Notes under the pieces: generated by a model
Seen by the model: only the letters and a program-made list of their open reading frames with translations
What the model was told of the DNA's origin: nothing
Database searches by the model: none
In this document: in pieces, positions 17,726-26,350 of the stretch
Layout: each line of letters starts with the position of its first letter
Position numbering within the stretch: the stretch's first letter is position 1
Assembly (NCBI GenBank): GCA_045535095.1
Contig: JAZSKY010000042.1
Coordinates: forward strand, 23,767-87,766
Source of the DNA: SIG672 sp045535095
Lineage (GTDB): Bacteria; Bacillota; Clostridia; Oscillospirales; CAG-272
Direction: 5' to 3'
DNA length: 64,000 nt
Program-made: the position numbers and the translations under genes

Positions 17726-17753
17726 TTGCAATTTTTGAAAAAAGTGTTATAAT
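17726..17753 (+). promoter_or_regulatory. Sigma-A promoter of the rimP-infB operon
   Basis: TTGCAA (17726-17731), 16 bases, TATAAT (17748-17753). Predicted start near 17760, giving a leader of about 70 bases. Confidence 0.75.
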
Positions 17754-17778
17754 AGGTACAGTTAGATCGTGTATGGTT

Positions 17779-17810
17779 GGAAGAGTGTGAAAGCACTCTT
17801 CCGATTTTTA
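17779..17810 (+). promoter_or_regulatory. Terminator-like hairpin in the rimP leader
   Basis: GGAAGAGTG (17779-17787) / CACTCTTCC (17794-17802), six-base loop, then GATTTTTA. It lies between the promoter and the rimP ribosome-binding site (GGAGG, 17818-17822), where an attenuator would sit. Confidence 0.65.
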
Positions 17811-17832
17811 TGAATACGGAGGTTTACACGCT

Positions 17833-18306
17833 TTGGCAAAGAATGATAACAAAACGGCAGTAAAGGTAAGAGAAATTCTCGAGGCTCCCATCAACTCTAT
17901 CGGATACGAGGTATGGGATACCGAGTTCGTAAAGGAAGGCTCCGAGTGGTTTCTCAGAATCACTATTGACAGTGAAAACGGAATCGACATTAACGACTGC
18001 GAAAAGGTACACCGCTTCATAGATCCGCTTCTCGACGAGGCAGATCCTATTGAAAACGCATACCACCTTGAGGTCTCCTCTCCCGGACTTGAAAGAAACA
18101 TCCGCACGAGAGAGCATTTTCTCAAATCGGTAGGCGAAAAGGTCGAGATAAAGCTCTTTGCACCGAAAAACGGAGCAAAGCAGTTTGTGGGAATCCTCTC
18201 CACCGACGAAAACGCAGACAAAATATTTATCGAAGTAAACGGCGAAAAGCTTGAGTTTGCAAGAGCAGATATCTCAAAGGCAAGCACCGTCTTCGATTTT
18301 GAATAA
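17833..18306 (+). CDS. rimP: Ribosome maturation factor RimP
   Basis: A 157-residue assembly factor for the 30S subunit. It has an N-terminal alpha/beta domain (GYEVWDTEFVKEGSEWFLRI, DINDCEKVHRFIDPLLDE, YHLEVSSPGLER) and a C-terminal Sm-like barrel. The start is TTG 17833, with GGAGG ten bases upstream and no nearer alternative. It is the first gene of the rimP-nusA-rnpM-ylxQ-infB operon. Confidence 0.95.
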   Translation: MAKNDNKTAVKVREILEAPINSIGYEVWDTEFVKEGSEWFLRITIDSENGIDINDCEKVHRFIDPLLDEADPIENAYHLEVSSPGLERNIRTREHFLKSVGEKVEIKLFAPKNGAKQFVGILSTDENADKIFIEVNGEKLEFARADISKASTVFDFE

Positions 18307-18350
18307 GATTATAAAAATAAAAGATAAATAACGAAAGGTCAGTCAGAAAA

Positions 18351-19388
18351 ATGAATGCAGAGTTTTTCAAATCTCTCGAGCTGCTTGCAGCCGAAAAGGG
18401 AATCCCCCAGGAGTATATGATGGAAAAGGTCGAGGCGGCACTCACAAGCGCATACAAGCGTGAGTTCGCAGGCAACAGCAACGTAAGAGTTGTTATCGAC
18501 CCCGTAAAGAAGGATCTTAAAATGTATCAGGTCCGCGAAGTCGTCGCAAACGATTTTGAAGAGTACGACGAGCTTCTTCACATTCGCCTTGACGAGGCGA
18601 AGGCTCTCAGCAGACGCCACACTCTCGGCGGCGTAGTTGAGACCGAGATCAAGACAAAGAACGTAAGACGTCTTTCGGCACAGACCGGAAAGCAGGTCAT
18701 CATTCAGGGCATCAGAGAAGCAGAGCGCGGAATGATGATAAAGGAATACGAGGATAAGAAGGAAGAGATCATCACCGCAACCGTTCAGAGAATCGATCCC
18801 CAGAACGGAAACGTGCTTCTTGACACCGGCACGAGCATTGCAACTCTTATCAAGAGCGAGCAGATTCCCGGCGAGATGTTCGCAGTCGGCGATCACGTAA
18901 AGGTATTCGTTACCGAGGTAAGCAAGGATTCTATGAGAGGACCTATCGTAACCCTTTCGAGAACCCACTCGCACATGGTCAAGAGAATGTTCGAAAACGA
19001 CGTTCCCGAAATTCAGGACGGCACGGTAGTTATCAAGGCTATCACCCGTGAGGCAGGCTCGAGAGTCAAGATGGCAGTTATGTCGAGAGACGAGTCGGTA
19101 GATCCGGTAGGAGCTTGTATCGGTCAGCACGGATCGAGAATCCAGAACATCGTAAACGAGCTTCACGGCGAGAAGATCGACATTATCAGATATAGCGAAA
19201 CTCCCGAGGAGTTCATCGCAAGCGCACTTGCACCCGCAAGCGTCAAAGAGGTCGTTATCGACGGAGAGAAGATCTGCCACGTTATCGTTGACAGCGATCA
19301 GCTCTCGCTCGCAATCGGTAAGGCAGGACAGAACGCCCGCCTTGCTGCAAGACTTACAGGCTATAAGATCGACATTCGTACCGAATAA
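18351..19388 (+). CDS. nusA: Transcription elongation/termination factor NusA
   Basis: A 345-residue NusA without the C-terminal acidic repeats found in Proteobacteria, as usual in Bacillota. Order: RNAP-binding N-terminal domain (residues 1-125), S1 domain (about 130-200), and two KH domains (AVMSRDESVDPVGACIGQHG and VDSDQLSLAIGKAGQNARLA). It binds RNA polymerase and modulates pausing and intrinsic termination. Spacing from rimP is 44 bases. Confidence 0.97.
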   Translation: MNAEFFKSLELLAAEKGIPQEYMMEKVEAALTSAYKREFAGNSNVRVVIDPVKKDLKMYQVREVVANDFEEYDELLHIRLDEAKALSRRHTLGGVVETEIKTKNVRRLSAQTGKQVIIQGIREAERGMMIKEYEDKKEEIITATVQRIDPQNGNVLLDTGTSIATLIKSEQIPGEMFAVGDHVKVFVTEVSKDSMRGPIVTLSRTHSHMVKRMFENDVPEIQDGTVVIKAITREAGSRVKMAVMSRDESVDPVGACIGQHGSRIQNIVNELHGEKIDIIRYSETPEEFIASALAPASVKEVVIDGEKICHVIVDSDQLSLAIGKAGQNARLAARLTGYKIDIRTE

Positions 19389-19404
19389 TTAAGGCGGTGT
19401 TAAA

Positions 19405-19680
19405 ATGCCGATGAAGGAAAAAAAGATACCGAGCAGAAAATGCCTCGGTTGTATGCAGTCCTTTCCGAAGAAAGACTTGATACGCCTCGTGCGTTCACCC
19501 GAAGGAGAGCTTTCGCTCGATTTTACGGGTAAAAAGTCGGGAAGAGGAGCATATATCTGTAACAGTAAGAGCTGTTTTGCCAAAGCAAAAAAGGCAAAGC
19601 GCTTTGAAAAAAATCTTGAATGTCAGATTCCCGAGGAGATATATCTCTCGCTCGAGGAAAGCTTGGAGACAAATGGATAA
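19405..19680 (+). CDS. rnpM: RNase P modulator RnpM (YlxR)
   Basis: A 91-residue DUF448/YlxR protein. Features are the N-terminal RKCLGCMQSFPKKDLIRLVR and the family signature GRGAYICNSKSCF. YlxR has been shown to bind the RNA of RNase P, hence the name RnpM. The usual position between nusA and ylxQ is conserved. It overlaps ylxQ by eight bases. Confidence 0.93.
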   Translation: MPMKEKKIPSRKCLGCMQSFPKKDLIRLVRSPEGELSLDFTGKKSGRGAYICNSKSCFAKAKKAKRFEKNLECQIPEEIYLSLEESLETNG

Positions 19681-20032
19681 TTACGTAATAAGAATGCTCG
19701 GCCTTGCGCGTCGCGCGGGCAAGATAGTATTCGGAACGACGCTCGTCAGGGACTCGCTGAGAGGCAAAAAGAAGCCCTTTCTCGTGCTGATCGCGTCGGA
19801 CGCGTCCGAAAATTCGAGAAAAAGGATAAGCGATTCGTGTGCGTTCTATAACGCAACGCTTGCAAGACTTGATCTTACGGGCGAGGAGCTTGGAAAGATA
19901 ATCGGAAAAGACTCGGACGTAATGTGCGTTGCCCTGACAGACGAGTCAATGGCAAATGCAATAAAGGAAAAAATCGACGAAACAATGTTTATCAAGGCGG
20001 ATAACGGAGAATCCGCGGGAGGTAGAGCATAA
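19673..20032 (+). CDS. ylxQ: L7Ae-family RNA-binding protein YlxQ
   Basis: A 119-residue L7Ae/L30e-fold protein of the kind that binds kink-turn RNA. It begins MDNYVIRMLGLARRAGKIVFG and has IASDASENSRKRI. The start at 19673 (GGAG six bases before) is preferred over an upstream in-frame ATG inside rnpM. The stop TAA shares its last base with the infB ATG. Confidence 0.92.
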   Translation: MDNYVIRMLGLARRAGKIVFGTTLVRDSLRGKKKPFLVLIASDASENSRKRISDSCAFYNATLARLDLTGEELGKIIGKDSDVMCVALTDESMANAIKEKIDETMFIKADNGESAGGRA

Positions 20033-22548
20033 TGGCAAATGGTATTAAAATAAGCGTTCTTGCAAAGGATCTCGGACTCAAGAATAAAGATATGCTCGAG
20101 ATGCTTGCGGCAAACGGTTTTGCCGGCAAATCGCATTCTTCACCCCTTAGCGAGGAGGAGTTTGCATTCGTTATCGAGTATTATACGAAAAATAATCAGA
20201 TAACGAGCATCAACGACTATATCAACGGAGTTACGAAGATACTTCTCGAACGCCCCGAAGATAAGGAAAAGCCCGTAGTAGAGGAGAAAAAAGAGGAGAA
20301 GAAGGCAGAAGCGCCCGCTGCCCCCAAGGCACCCGAGCAGAAGAAGCCCGAGGCTCCCAAGGAGCCCTTCAAGCCGACACCTAAGCCGGTAGTTGAGAAG
20401 AAGGACAGATTTGCAAATCCTCTTGCTCCTGCGCAGAATGCGCCGAAGCAGGCTAAAAAAGAGAAGGAAAAGGCAAAGCCCGATACACGCGCTCAGGTAG
20501 TGCGCCCTCAGAGCAGCACGCCGAGCGAGGAGGTAACCGTTATTCGCACGGACGATCTCTCCGGACGCCGCGCAGGAACGAAGGTAGTCGATACTCGCGC
20601 GAGCAGTGTTGACCTTTCCAAGTACGATACTAAGCTCGAGAGATACGAGAGCGACGATAAGTCCTCGAGAAACTCTTCGCAGCGTCAGAAATTCGGAAAG
20701 AAGCAGCCTCAGCCTCAGCAGGGTAACGACGGCAGAGTCCGCAATATCCAGAATCAGAAGAATAATAAGAAGCAGGAGAAGATGCCTCCCGTTAAGCAGC
20801 AGGTATCTATCACCGTTCCCGACGAGATAAGCGTCGGCGAGCTCGCATCGAGACTCAAGGTTACCGCAGCAGAGGTAATCAAGAAGCTCTTCGGACTCGG
20901 AATAATGGCAACCGTTAACCAGACCGTTGACTACGATACCGCAGAGTACGTAGGAACCGAGCTTGGCGCGATCGTTACTAAGGAAGTTGTTGTAACTATC
21001 GAAGAAAAGCTCTTCGATGAGAGTGAGGATAGCGAGGAAAGCCTCGTTGAGAGAGCGCCCGTCGTTGTCGTTATGGGACACGTTGACCACGGTAAGACCT
21101 CTATTCTCGACCGCATCAGAAACGCACACGTTACTGCGGGCGAGGCGGGCGGAATTACCCAGCACATCGGCGCATATAAGACTCACGTAAACGGCAAGGA
21201 CATCACCTTCCTCGATACGCCCGGACACGAGGCATTCACCTCGATGCGTCTGCGCGGAGCGATGGTAACCGATATTGCAATTCTCGTTGTTGCAGCAGAC
21301 GACGGAATTATGCCCCAGACCGTTGAGGCTATCAGCCACGCAAAGGCGGCAGGCGTTGATATCATCGTTGCAATAAACAAAATGGATAAGCCCACGGCTA
21401 ACCCCGAACAGATAAAGCAGAGCCTTACTCAGTACGAAATTATCCCCGAGGAATGGGGCGGAGACACCATCTGCGTTCCCGTTTCGGCGCTTACCGGTAT
21501 GGGTATTGACGATCTTCTTGAATCGGTGCTTCTCGTTGCCGAGGTCAAGGATCTCAAGGCTAACCCGAACAGAGCGGCAAAGGGTACAATTATCGAGGCA
21601 AAGCTTGATAAGGGACGCGGACCGGTTGCAACCGTTCTCGTTCAGAACGGTACTCTCCACCACGGAGACACTGTTATCGCAGGTACGTCGGTAGGACGCG
21701 TACGCGCCATGACCGACGACAAGGGAAGAAGCGTCAAGGTTGCAGGACCCTCCGATTCTGTCGAGATCATCGGTCTTGACGAGGTTCCGAGCGCAGGTGA
21801 CGAGTTCAACGCAGTCAAGGACGAGCGTATGGCTCGTGAGCTTGCAGAGCAGAGAAAGGCAAAGACCAAGGAAGAGCAGTTCAAAGCTGCGTCCAAGGTC
21901 AGCCTCGACGATCTTTTTGCCCAGATCTCCGAGGGTAGCAAGGAGCTCAATATTATCGTTAAGGCAGACGTTGGCGGCTCTGCAGAGGCGGTCAAGGCAT
22001 CGCTCGTTAAGCTGACTAACGAAGAGGTCAAGGTAAACGTAATTCATAGCGCAGTCGGTGGAATTACCGAGAGCGACGTTATGTTTGCGGCGGCATCTAA
22101 CGCAATTATCGTCGGATTCAACGTCCGTCCCGATAAGGGCGCTATCGACAGTGCAGAGAGACAGAAGGTAGATATCCGTACCTACCGAATCATTTACGAC
22201 TGCATCAATGAGATCGAAGCGGCAATGAAGGGTATGCTTGCTCCTACCTTCAAGGAAGAGCTTCTCGGACACAGTGAGGTTCGTCAGACCATTCACGTTC
22301 CCGGCGCAGGTACTATCGCAGGATCGTACGTTCAGGACGGTAAGGTTACGAGAAACGCACAGATCAGAGTTGTCCGTGACGGTATCGTTATCTTCGAGGA
22401 TAAGATCTCCTCTCTCCGCCGTTTCAAGGACGACGTCAAGGAGGTCGCACAGGGATACGAGTGCGGTATCGGTCTTGAAAAGTTCAATGACATCAAGATC
22501 GGCGATATTCTTGAAGCCTTCGAGATAGTTGAAGTAAAAGCACAGTAA
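20032..22548 (+). CDS. infB: Translation initiation factor IF-2
   Basis: An 838-residue GTPase that brings fMet-tRNA to the 30S subunit. The N-terminal IF2_N motif (ISVLAKDLGLKNKDMLEML) is followed by a long low-complexity K/E/P/A segment to about residue 250 and a second IF2_N helix. The G domain starts near residue 345 with GHVDHGKTS, then DTPGHEAF and NKMDK. The C-terminal C1/C2 domains are complete. It is the last gene of the operon; rbfA, usually next in Bacillota, is not here. Confidence 0.98.
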   Translation: MANGIKISVLAKDLGLKNKDMLEMLAANGFAGKSHSSPLSEEEFAFVIEYYTKNNQITSINDYINGVTKILLERPEDKEKPVVEEKKEEKKAEAPAAPKAPEQKKPEAPKEPFKPTPKPVVEKKDRFANPLAPAQNAPKQAKKEKEKAKPDTRAQVVRPQSSTPSEEVTVIRTDDLSGRRAGTKVVDTRASSVDLSKYDTKLERYESDDKSSRNSSQRQKFGKKQPQPQQGNDGRVRNIQNQKNNKKQEKMPPVKQQVSITVPDEISVGELASRLKVTAAEVIKKLFGLGIMATVNQTVDYDTAEYVGTELGAIVTKEVVVTIEEKLFDESEDSEESLVERAPVVVVMGHVDHGKTSILDRIRNAHVTAGEAGGITQHIGAYKTHVNGKDITFLDTPGHEAFTSMRLRGAMVTDIAILVVAADDGIMPQTVEAISHAKAAGVDIIVAINKMDKPTANPEQIKQSLTQYEIIPEEWGGDTICVPVSALTGMGIDDLLESVLLVAEVKDLKANPNRAAKGTIIEAKLDKGRGPVATVLVQNGTLHHGDTVIAGTSVGRVRAMTDDKGRSVKVAGPSDSVEIIGLDEVPSAGDEFNAVKDERMARELAEQRKAKTKEEQFKAASKVSLDDLFAQISEGSKELNIIVKADVGGSAEAVKASLVKLTNEEVKVNVIHSAVGGITESDVMFAAASNAIIVGFNVRPDKGAIDSAERQKVDIRTYRIIYDCINEIEAAMKGMLAPTFKEELLGHSEVRQTIHVPGAGTIAGSYVQDGKVTRNAQIRVVRDGIVIFEDKISSLRRFKDDVKEVAQGYECGIGLEKFNDIKIGDILEAFEIVEVKAQ

Positions 22549-22553
22549 TTTTG

Positions 22554-22603
22554 AAACCGCCGTGTCGGAGCTTTTAAAATAAGCCTCTGCTACGGCGGTT
22601 TTT
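22554..22603 (+). terminator. Intrinsic terminator after infB
   Basis: AAACCGCCGT (22554-22563) pairs with ACGGCGGTTT (22592-22601), with a long internal loop containing a second short pairing, then Ts. Confidence 0.8.
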
Positions 22604-22623
22604 AACTAAAAAGGAAAATAAAA

Positions 22624-24597
22624 ATGGCAAACGTTAAATATATTCCAAGACTCGGCGAGAGCTTTCTCCCGATAAATAAGGAAGAGTGCGACGCTCTCGG
22701 CTGGAGCGCACCCGACTTTGTCTGCGTAACGGGAGACGCATACGTCGATCACCCCTCGTTCGGCACGGCTATAATATCGAGAGTGCTTGAGGACGCGGGA
22801 TTCAGAGTTGCAATACTTTCCCAGCCCGACTATAAGAGCTGCGAGGACTTCAAGCGCTTCGGACGTCCGCGACTCGGATTTCTCGTCAACGCAGGAAATA
22901 TAGACTCCATGGTCGCGCACTATACCGCCTCCAAGAAAAAGCGCTCGTACGATTACTATTCGCCGGGCGGTAAGGCAGGACTTCGTCCCGATAGAGCGTG
23001 CATAGTCTATTCAAACAGAATAAGAGAGGCGTACGGAGACGTGCCGATAATTCTCGGCGGACTTGAAGCCTCACTCCGCCGTTTTTCGCACTACGATTAC
23101 TGGGAAAACAGAATAAGACGCTCGGTCCTCGTTGACTCGAGAGCCGATATTCTCACCTACGGAATGGGCGAAAATATCATTCTCCGCATCGCAAAGCTGC
23201 TTGATAAGGGCGTTCCGATAAAGAAGATCCACGACGTGCGCGGAACCGTTTATATGACAAAAGCGGGCGACGCAGTTCATTTCGACGCGGTCGAGTGTCC
23301 CTCGTTTGACGAGGTCAAAAACGATAAAAGGGCGTACGCAAAGGCCTTTGGAATTCAGTACAGAGAGCAGGACTCTGTCCGCGGAAGAGCGGTAATTGAG
23401 TCTTACGGAGATAAAATTCTCGTCCAGAATCCTCCGATGCCTCCCCTTGAGAGAGAAGAGCTTGATAAGGTCTATTCTCTCCCTTACACCCGTAGATGGC
23501 ATCCCTCGTACGATAGCGTCGGCGGTGTGCCCGGTATTGCCGAGGTCGAGTTCTCGATCACGCATAACAGAGGCTGCTTCGGCGCTTGTAACTTCTGCGC
23601 ACTCGCCTTCCATCAGGGAAGAAGCGTGCGCTCGAGAAGCATCGAGAGCGTTGTCGCAGAAGCTGAGCTTATTACGAAAATGCCCGGATTTAAGGGATAT
23701 ATCCACGATATCGGCGGACCTACCGCAAACTTCAGATACCCTGCCTGCGATAAGCAGCTTCGTGACGGAGTGTGCGCCGAGAGAAAGTGTCTCGCGCCTA
23801 CACCTTGTAAAAATCTCAAGGTCGATCATAGCGAATACGTCGAGCTTTTAAAGAGAGTAGAGGGCGTCCCGAAGATCAAAAAGGTCTTTATCAGATCGGG
23901 AATCCGCTTTGACTATCTCATCTATGATGAGGACGAGACCTTCTTCAAAAAGCTCGTCAAGGATCACGTCAGCGGACAGCTCAAGGTCGCGCCCGAGCAT
24001 TCGAGCGACCACGTGCTGAAATGTATGGGCAAGCCGTCTATCGACGTTTATGAAAAGTTCAGAAAGAGATTTTTCGAGATCACAAACGAGTGCGGAAAAG
24101 AGCAGTACCTCGTTCCGTACCTTATGTCGAGCCACCCCGGTAGCCGACTCAGTGACGCCGTAAATCTTGCCGAATATCTTAAAAAGATAGGATGCTCGCC
24201 CGAGCAGGTGCAGGACTATTATCCCACACCGGGAACGTCCTCGACGGTTATGTTCTATACCGGAATAGATCCGCTCACGATGAAAGAGGTTTACTGCGAG
24301 GGAGACTATCACGGCAAGATAATGCAGAGAGCGCTCCTTCAGTTTAACAGACCCGAAAATGCCGCGATCGTACGCGATGCGCTCAGAAAGTGCGGCAGAG
24401 AGGACCTTATCGGTAACACGCCAAGCTGCCTCGTTCGTCCCGACCGTCAGCATAAAGGAGCCTCGGAGGGCTCGCGCGGAGCGCAGGGCGGCAAAAAAAC
24501 GCCGAGCGGAGGCAAAAAGCCTTCGTACAAGACAAATTACGGTGCGAAAAATAAAAAAGCGTACGCGCCGAAAAACAAGCCTAAAAAGGGCAGATAA
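22624..24597 (+). CDS. ygiQ: YgiQ family (UPF0313) radical SAM protein
   Basis: A 657-residue radical SAM protein of the YgiQ family, function unproven. The N-terminal part has GDAYVDHPSFGTAIISRVLE and ILGGLEASLRRFSHYDYW. The cluster motif CFGACNFC (C-x3-C-x2-C) is near residue 319. It ends in a strongly basic, glycine-rich low-complexity tail of about 50 residues (GGKKTPSGGKKPS) that may bind nucleic acid. The frame begins 20 bases after the infB terminator. Confidence 0.93.
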   Translation: MANVKYIPRLGESFLPINKEECDALGWSAPDFVCVTGDAYVDHPSFGTAIISRVLEDAGFRVAILSQPDYKSCEDFKRFGRPRLGFLVNAGNIDSMVAHYTASKKKRSYDYYSPGGKAGLRPDRACIVYSNRIREAYGDVPIILGGLEASLRRFSHYDYWENRIRRSVLVDSRADILTYGMGENIILRIAKLLDKGVPIKKIHDVRGTVYMTKAGDAVHFDAVECPSFDEVKNDKRAYAKAFGIQYREQDSVRGRAVIESYGDKILVQNPPMPPLEREELDKVYSLPYTRRWHPSYDSVGGVPGIAEVEFSITHNRGCFGACNFCALAFHQGRSVRSRSIESVVAEAELITKMPGFKGYIHDIGGPTANFRYPACDKQLRDGVCAERKCLAPTPCKNLKVDHSEYVELLKRVEGVPKIKKVFIRSGIRFDYLIYDEDETFFKKLVKDHVSGQLKVAPEHSSDHVLKCMGKPSIDVYEKFRKRFFEITNECGKEQYLVPYLMSSHPGSRLSDAVNLAEYLKKIGCSPEQVQDYYPTPGTSSTVMFYTGIDPLTMKEVYCEGDYHGKIMQRALLQFNRPENAAIVRDALRKCGREDLIGNTPSCLVRPDRQHKGASEGSRGAQGGKKTPSGGKKPSYKTNYGAKNKKAYAPKNKPKKGR

Positions 24598-24619
24598 TAC
24601 CTGAAAAGAGGGTAAACTT

Positions 24620-24895
24620 ATGAAAAAAGGAATAGATTTTCACGTTTTCGGCGGAGTAACTCCCGACAGAAAAACAGAGGACGTCGTATCCGACGTTGCG
24701 CGTCTGTACTCTCTCGGATTTGAGAGCCTCGACCTTTCAATTTCGATGAAAAAAATGATAAAATCCACCCGATTTGGGTGGATTTTGTTTTACTCTAAAA
24801 GCTCTGATACAGTTACAAAGGTAAAGCCCCTTTCAAGTAGCGCAGGAATTATCACGCGGAGTGCGTCGGGCGTGTTGCTTTTTTTAGCGACGTAA
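24620..24895 (+). pseudogene. Truncated gene start (about 43 codons)
   Basis: The frame begins with a good site (GAGGGTAAACTT before the ATG) and encodes MKKGIDFHVFGGVTPDRKTE followed by a predicted beta/alpha unit, resembling the first strand and helix of a TIM-barrel sugar isomerase/epimerase. After about codon 43 it runs into a terminator (24757-24791) and then antisense over the deacetylase gene, so the rest of the protein is missing. It is probably a remnant of a deleted gene; a genuine short peptide is less likely. Confidence 0.5.
24757..24791. terminator. Bidirectional terminator
   Basis: AAAATCCACCC (24760-24770) / GGGTGGATTTT (24776-24786), with A/T tracts on both sides. It serves the minus-strand deacetylase gene and the plus-strand remnant. 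Confidence 0.88.
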
Positions 24896-25449
24896 TCGTG
24901 CATAAGAATTATCTCGCCGCCGTCCACCGTGTCAAGCACAGAGCTTATGATAGACTCGCGCGAGGACGGAACCCAGTCGCGCGTATCGACAGTCCAGAGA
25001 ATCAGCGAGTAGTTCATATCCCTCGCTACCGCCTTGACCGTCTCACTGCACACCCCTTCGGGCGGACGGAAAAGAGTCGTGCGGTAGCTGACGCTGTCAA
25101 AAATTAGCTGCTCCGCTTTTTCAATTTCCTCCATAAGAACGGCAGAATCAATGTTCCGAAGATGCGCGTGCGAGTAGGTGTGATTTCCTATCTCGTGTCC
25201 CGATGCGATCTCTCGCGCGACTATTTCGGGATACTTTTCCGCGCATACGCCGACAACGAAAAAGGTCGCTTTTACCGAATACTCGTCAAGAATGTCGAGT
25301 ATCTCCTCGGTGTATTTTCTGTGCGGTCCGTCGTCGAACGTGAGCGCGATTTTCTTTTCGTTTTCCTTTGCCGATATAGGTCTTGCGCCTATCAGCGAGA
25401 GGGCGAGCATCAAGGTCAGCACCTTAAAAAGAGATTTCAGCTTTCCCAT
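24790..25449 (-). CDS. Secreted polysaccharide deacetylase (NodB domain)
   Basis: A 219-residue carbohydrate esterase family 4 protein. A signal peptide (KSLFKVLTLMLALSLIGARPISA) is followed by a NodB domain: motif 1 TFDDGPHRK, motif 2 GNHTYSHAHL (H-x3-H), motif 3 RPPEG, and a late HDY. It should remove N-acetyl groups from peptidoglycan or another exported glycan. The start is ATG 25449, overlapping the end of the upstream pdaA-type gene by 13 bases, so the two are one transcript. Confidence 0.92.
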   Translation of the reverse strand: MGKLKSLFKVLTLMLALSLIGARPISAKENEKKIALTFDDGPHRKYTEEILDILDEYSVKATFFVVGVCAEKYPEIVAREIASGHEIGNHTYSHAHLRNIDSAVLMEEIEKAEQLIFDSVSYRTTLFRPPEGVCSETVKAVARDMNYSLILWTVDTRDWVPSSRESIISSVLDTVDGGEIILMHDYVAKKSNTPDALRVIIPALLERGFTFVTVSELLE

Positions 25450-26207
25450 AACTCGCAAAGATTTCCGAATCGGTAGCCGTCCTGTTCAAGAGACGTCAGA
25501 TAGCGGTCGAGTATCTCGGAGTTCGTTTTTGAGGTAGGATGAAGAAGCAGCACCTCGCCGCTGTGCGTGTGAGCGATCAGCTTTTCAAGCGACTTTTCGC
25601 TATCGGGCTGACAGGCGTTGTCCCAGTCTGCGTACGCAAACGACCAGAATACCGTCTTGTATCCAAGCGAGGACGCTATCTCAAGATTCTTCCTTGTAAA
25701 TCGACCCTGCGGCGGACGGTAAATTTTCGCCATTTCCTTGCCCGTCAGAGTGAAATACGCATTTTCAAGACGGGTAAGCTGTGCGGCAAAGGTTTCGGCA
25801 TCATTTATTTTAGTCATATCGGGATGCTTTGCCGTGTGATTGCATATAAGATGCCCCTCGTCTGTCATTCTCTGCACAAGCTCGGGACTGCGCAGAACGA
25901 GATTTTCAAGTATAAAGAATGCGCCTTTCGCGTTGTGCGCCTTCAGGGTGTCGAGAATTTTCTCTATATTTCCGTTTTCGTATCCTGCGTCAAAGGTGAG
26001 ATATATCACCTTGTCCGAGGCGTTTTCGTTTGCGTAATATCCGTCATATTCTCTGATAAAAGCAAAATCCGGGTCGAGAGAGGGAAGAGTGTGAGTGTCG
26101 TTTCTCTTGCAGTACCAGTTATATGCCTTGTTTTCTGATGCGTATATCGGAGACTCGATAGTTAAAACCGAGAAAAGAGTCAAAAGTGCGATAAAAGAGG
26201 TCAACAT
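25437..26207 (-). CDS. pdaA: PdaA-like delta-lactam-biosynthetic de-N-acetylase
   Basis: A 256-residue CE4 enzyme of the PdaA type, which deacetylates muramic acid so that muramic-delta-lactam can form in spore cortex. Diagnostic stretches are NWYCKRNDTHTLP, IYLTFDAGYENGN (motif 1) and LICNHTAKHPDM (motif 2). The called ATG gives a signal sequence with no basic n-region. The same frame continues upstream through codons for KLKTKLKV, preceded by AAAGGA, so a non-standard start about 30-36 bases earlier would give a normal signal peptide. It is expected in sporulation. Confidence 0.9.
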   Translation of the reverse strand: MLTSFIALLTLFSVLTIESPIYASENKAYNWYCKRNDTHTLPSLDPDFAFIREYDGYYANENASDKVIYLTFDAGYENGNIEKILDTLKAHNAKGAFFILENLVLRSPELVQRMTDEGHLICNHTAKHPDMTKINDAETFAAQLTRLENAYFTLTGKEMAKIYRPPQGRFTRKNLEIASSLGYKTVFWSFAYADWDNACQPDSEKSLEKLIAHTHSGEVLLLHPTSKTNSEILDRYLTSLEQDGYRFGNLCELWES

Positions 26208-26293
26208 GACCTTTAATTTTGTTTTCAGTTTGATCAGTCCTTTCTTTTACTAAAATTTTTTGCAAAAGAGGACGCAAATATTCTCGAAAAATA

Positions 26294-26322
26294 TTGTAAA
26301 AAACGACCTTATGTGTTAAAAT
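26294..26322 (+). promoter_or_regulatory. Sigma-A promoter of the malic enzyme gene
   Basis: TTGTAA (26294-26299), 17 bases, TAAAAT (26317-26322), 29 bases before the ATG. Confidence 0.6.
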
Positions 26323-26350
26323 AAGAAAAACGCAAAAAAAGAGGATAAAA

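Noticed and set aside
20140..22296. A 718-codon open frame antisense to infB
   Set aside because: Same reason: a shadow of a highly expressed gene, with leucine/cysteine-rich nonsense composition.
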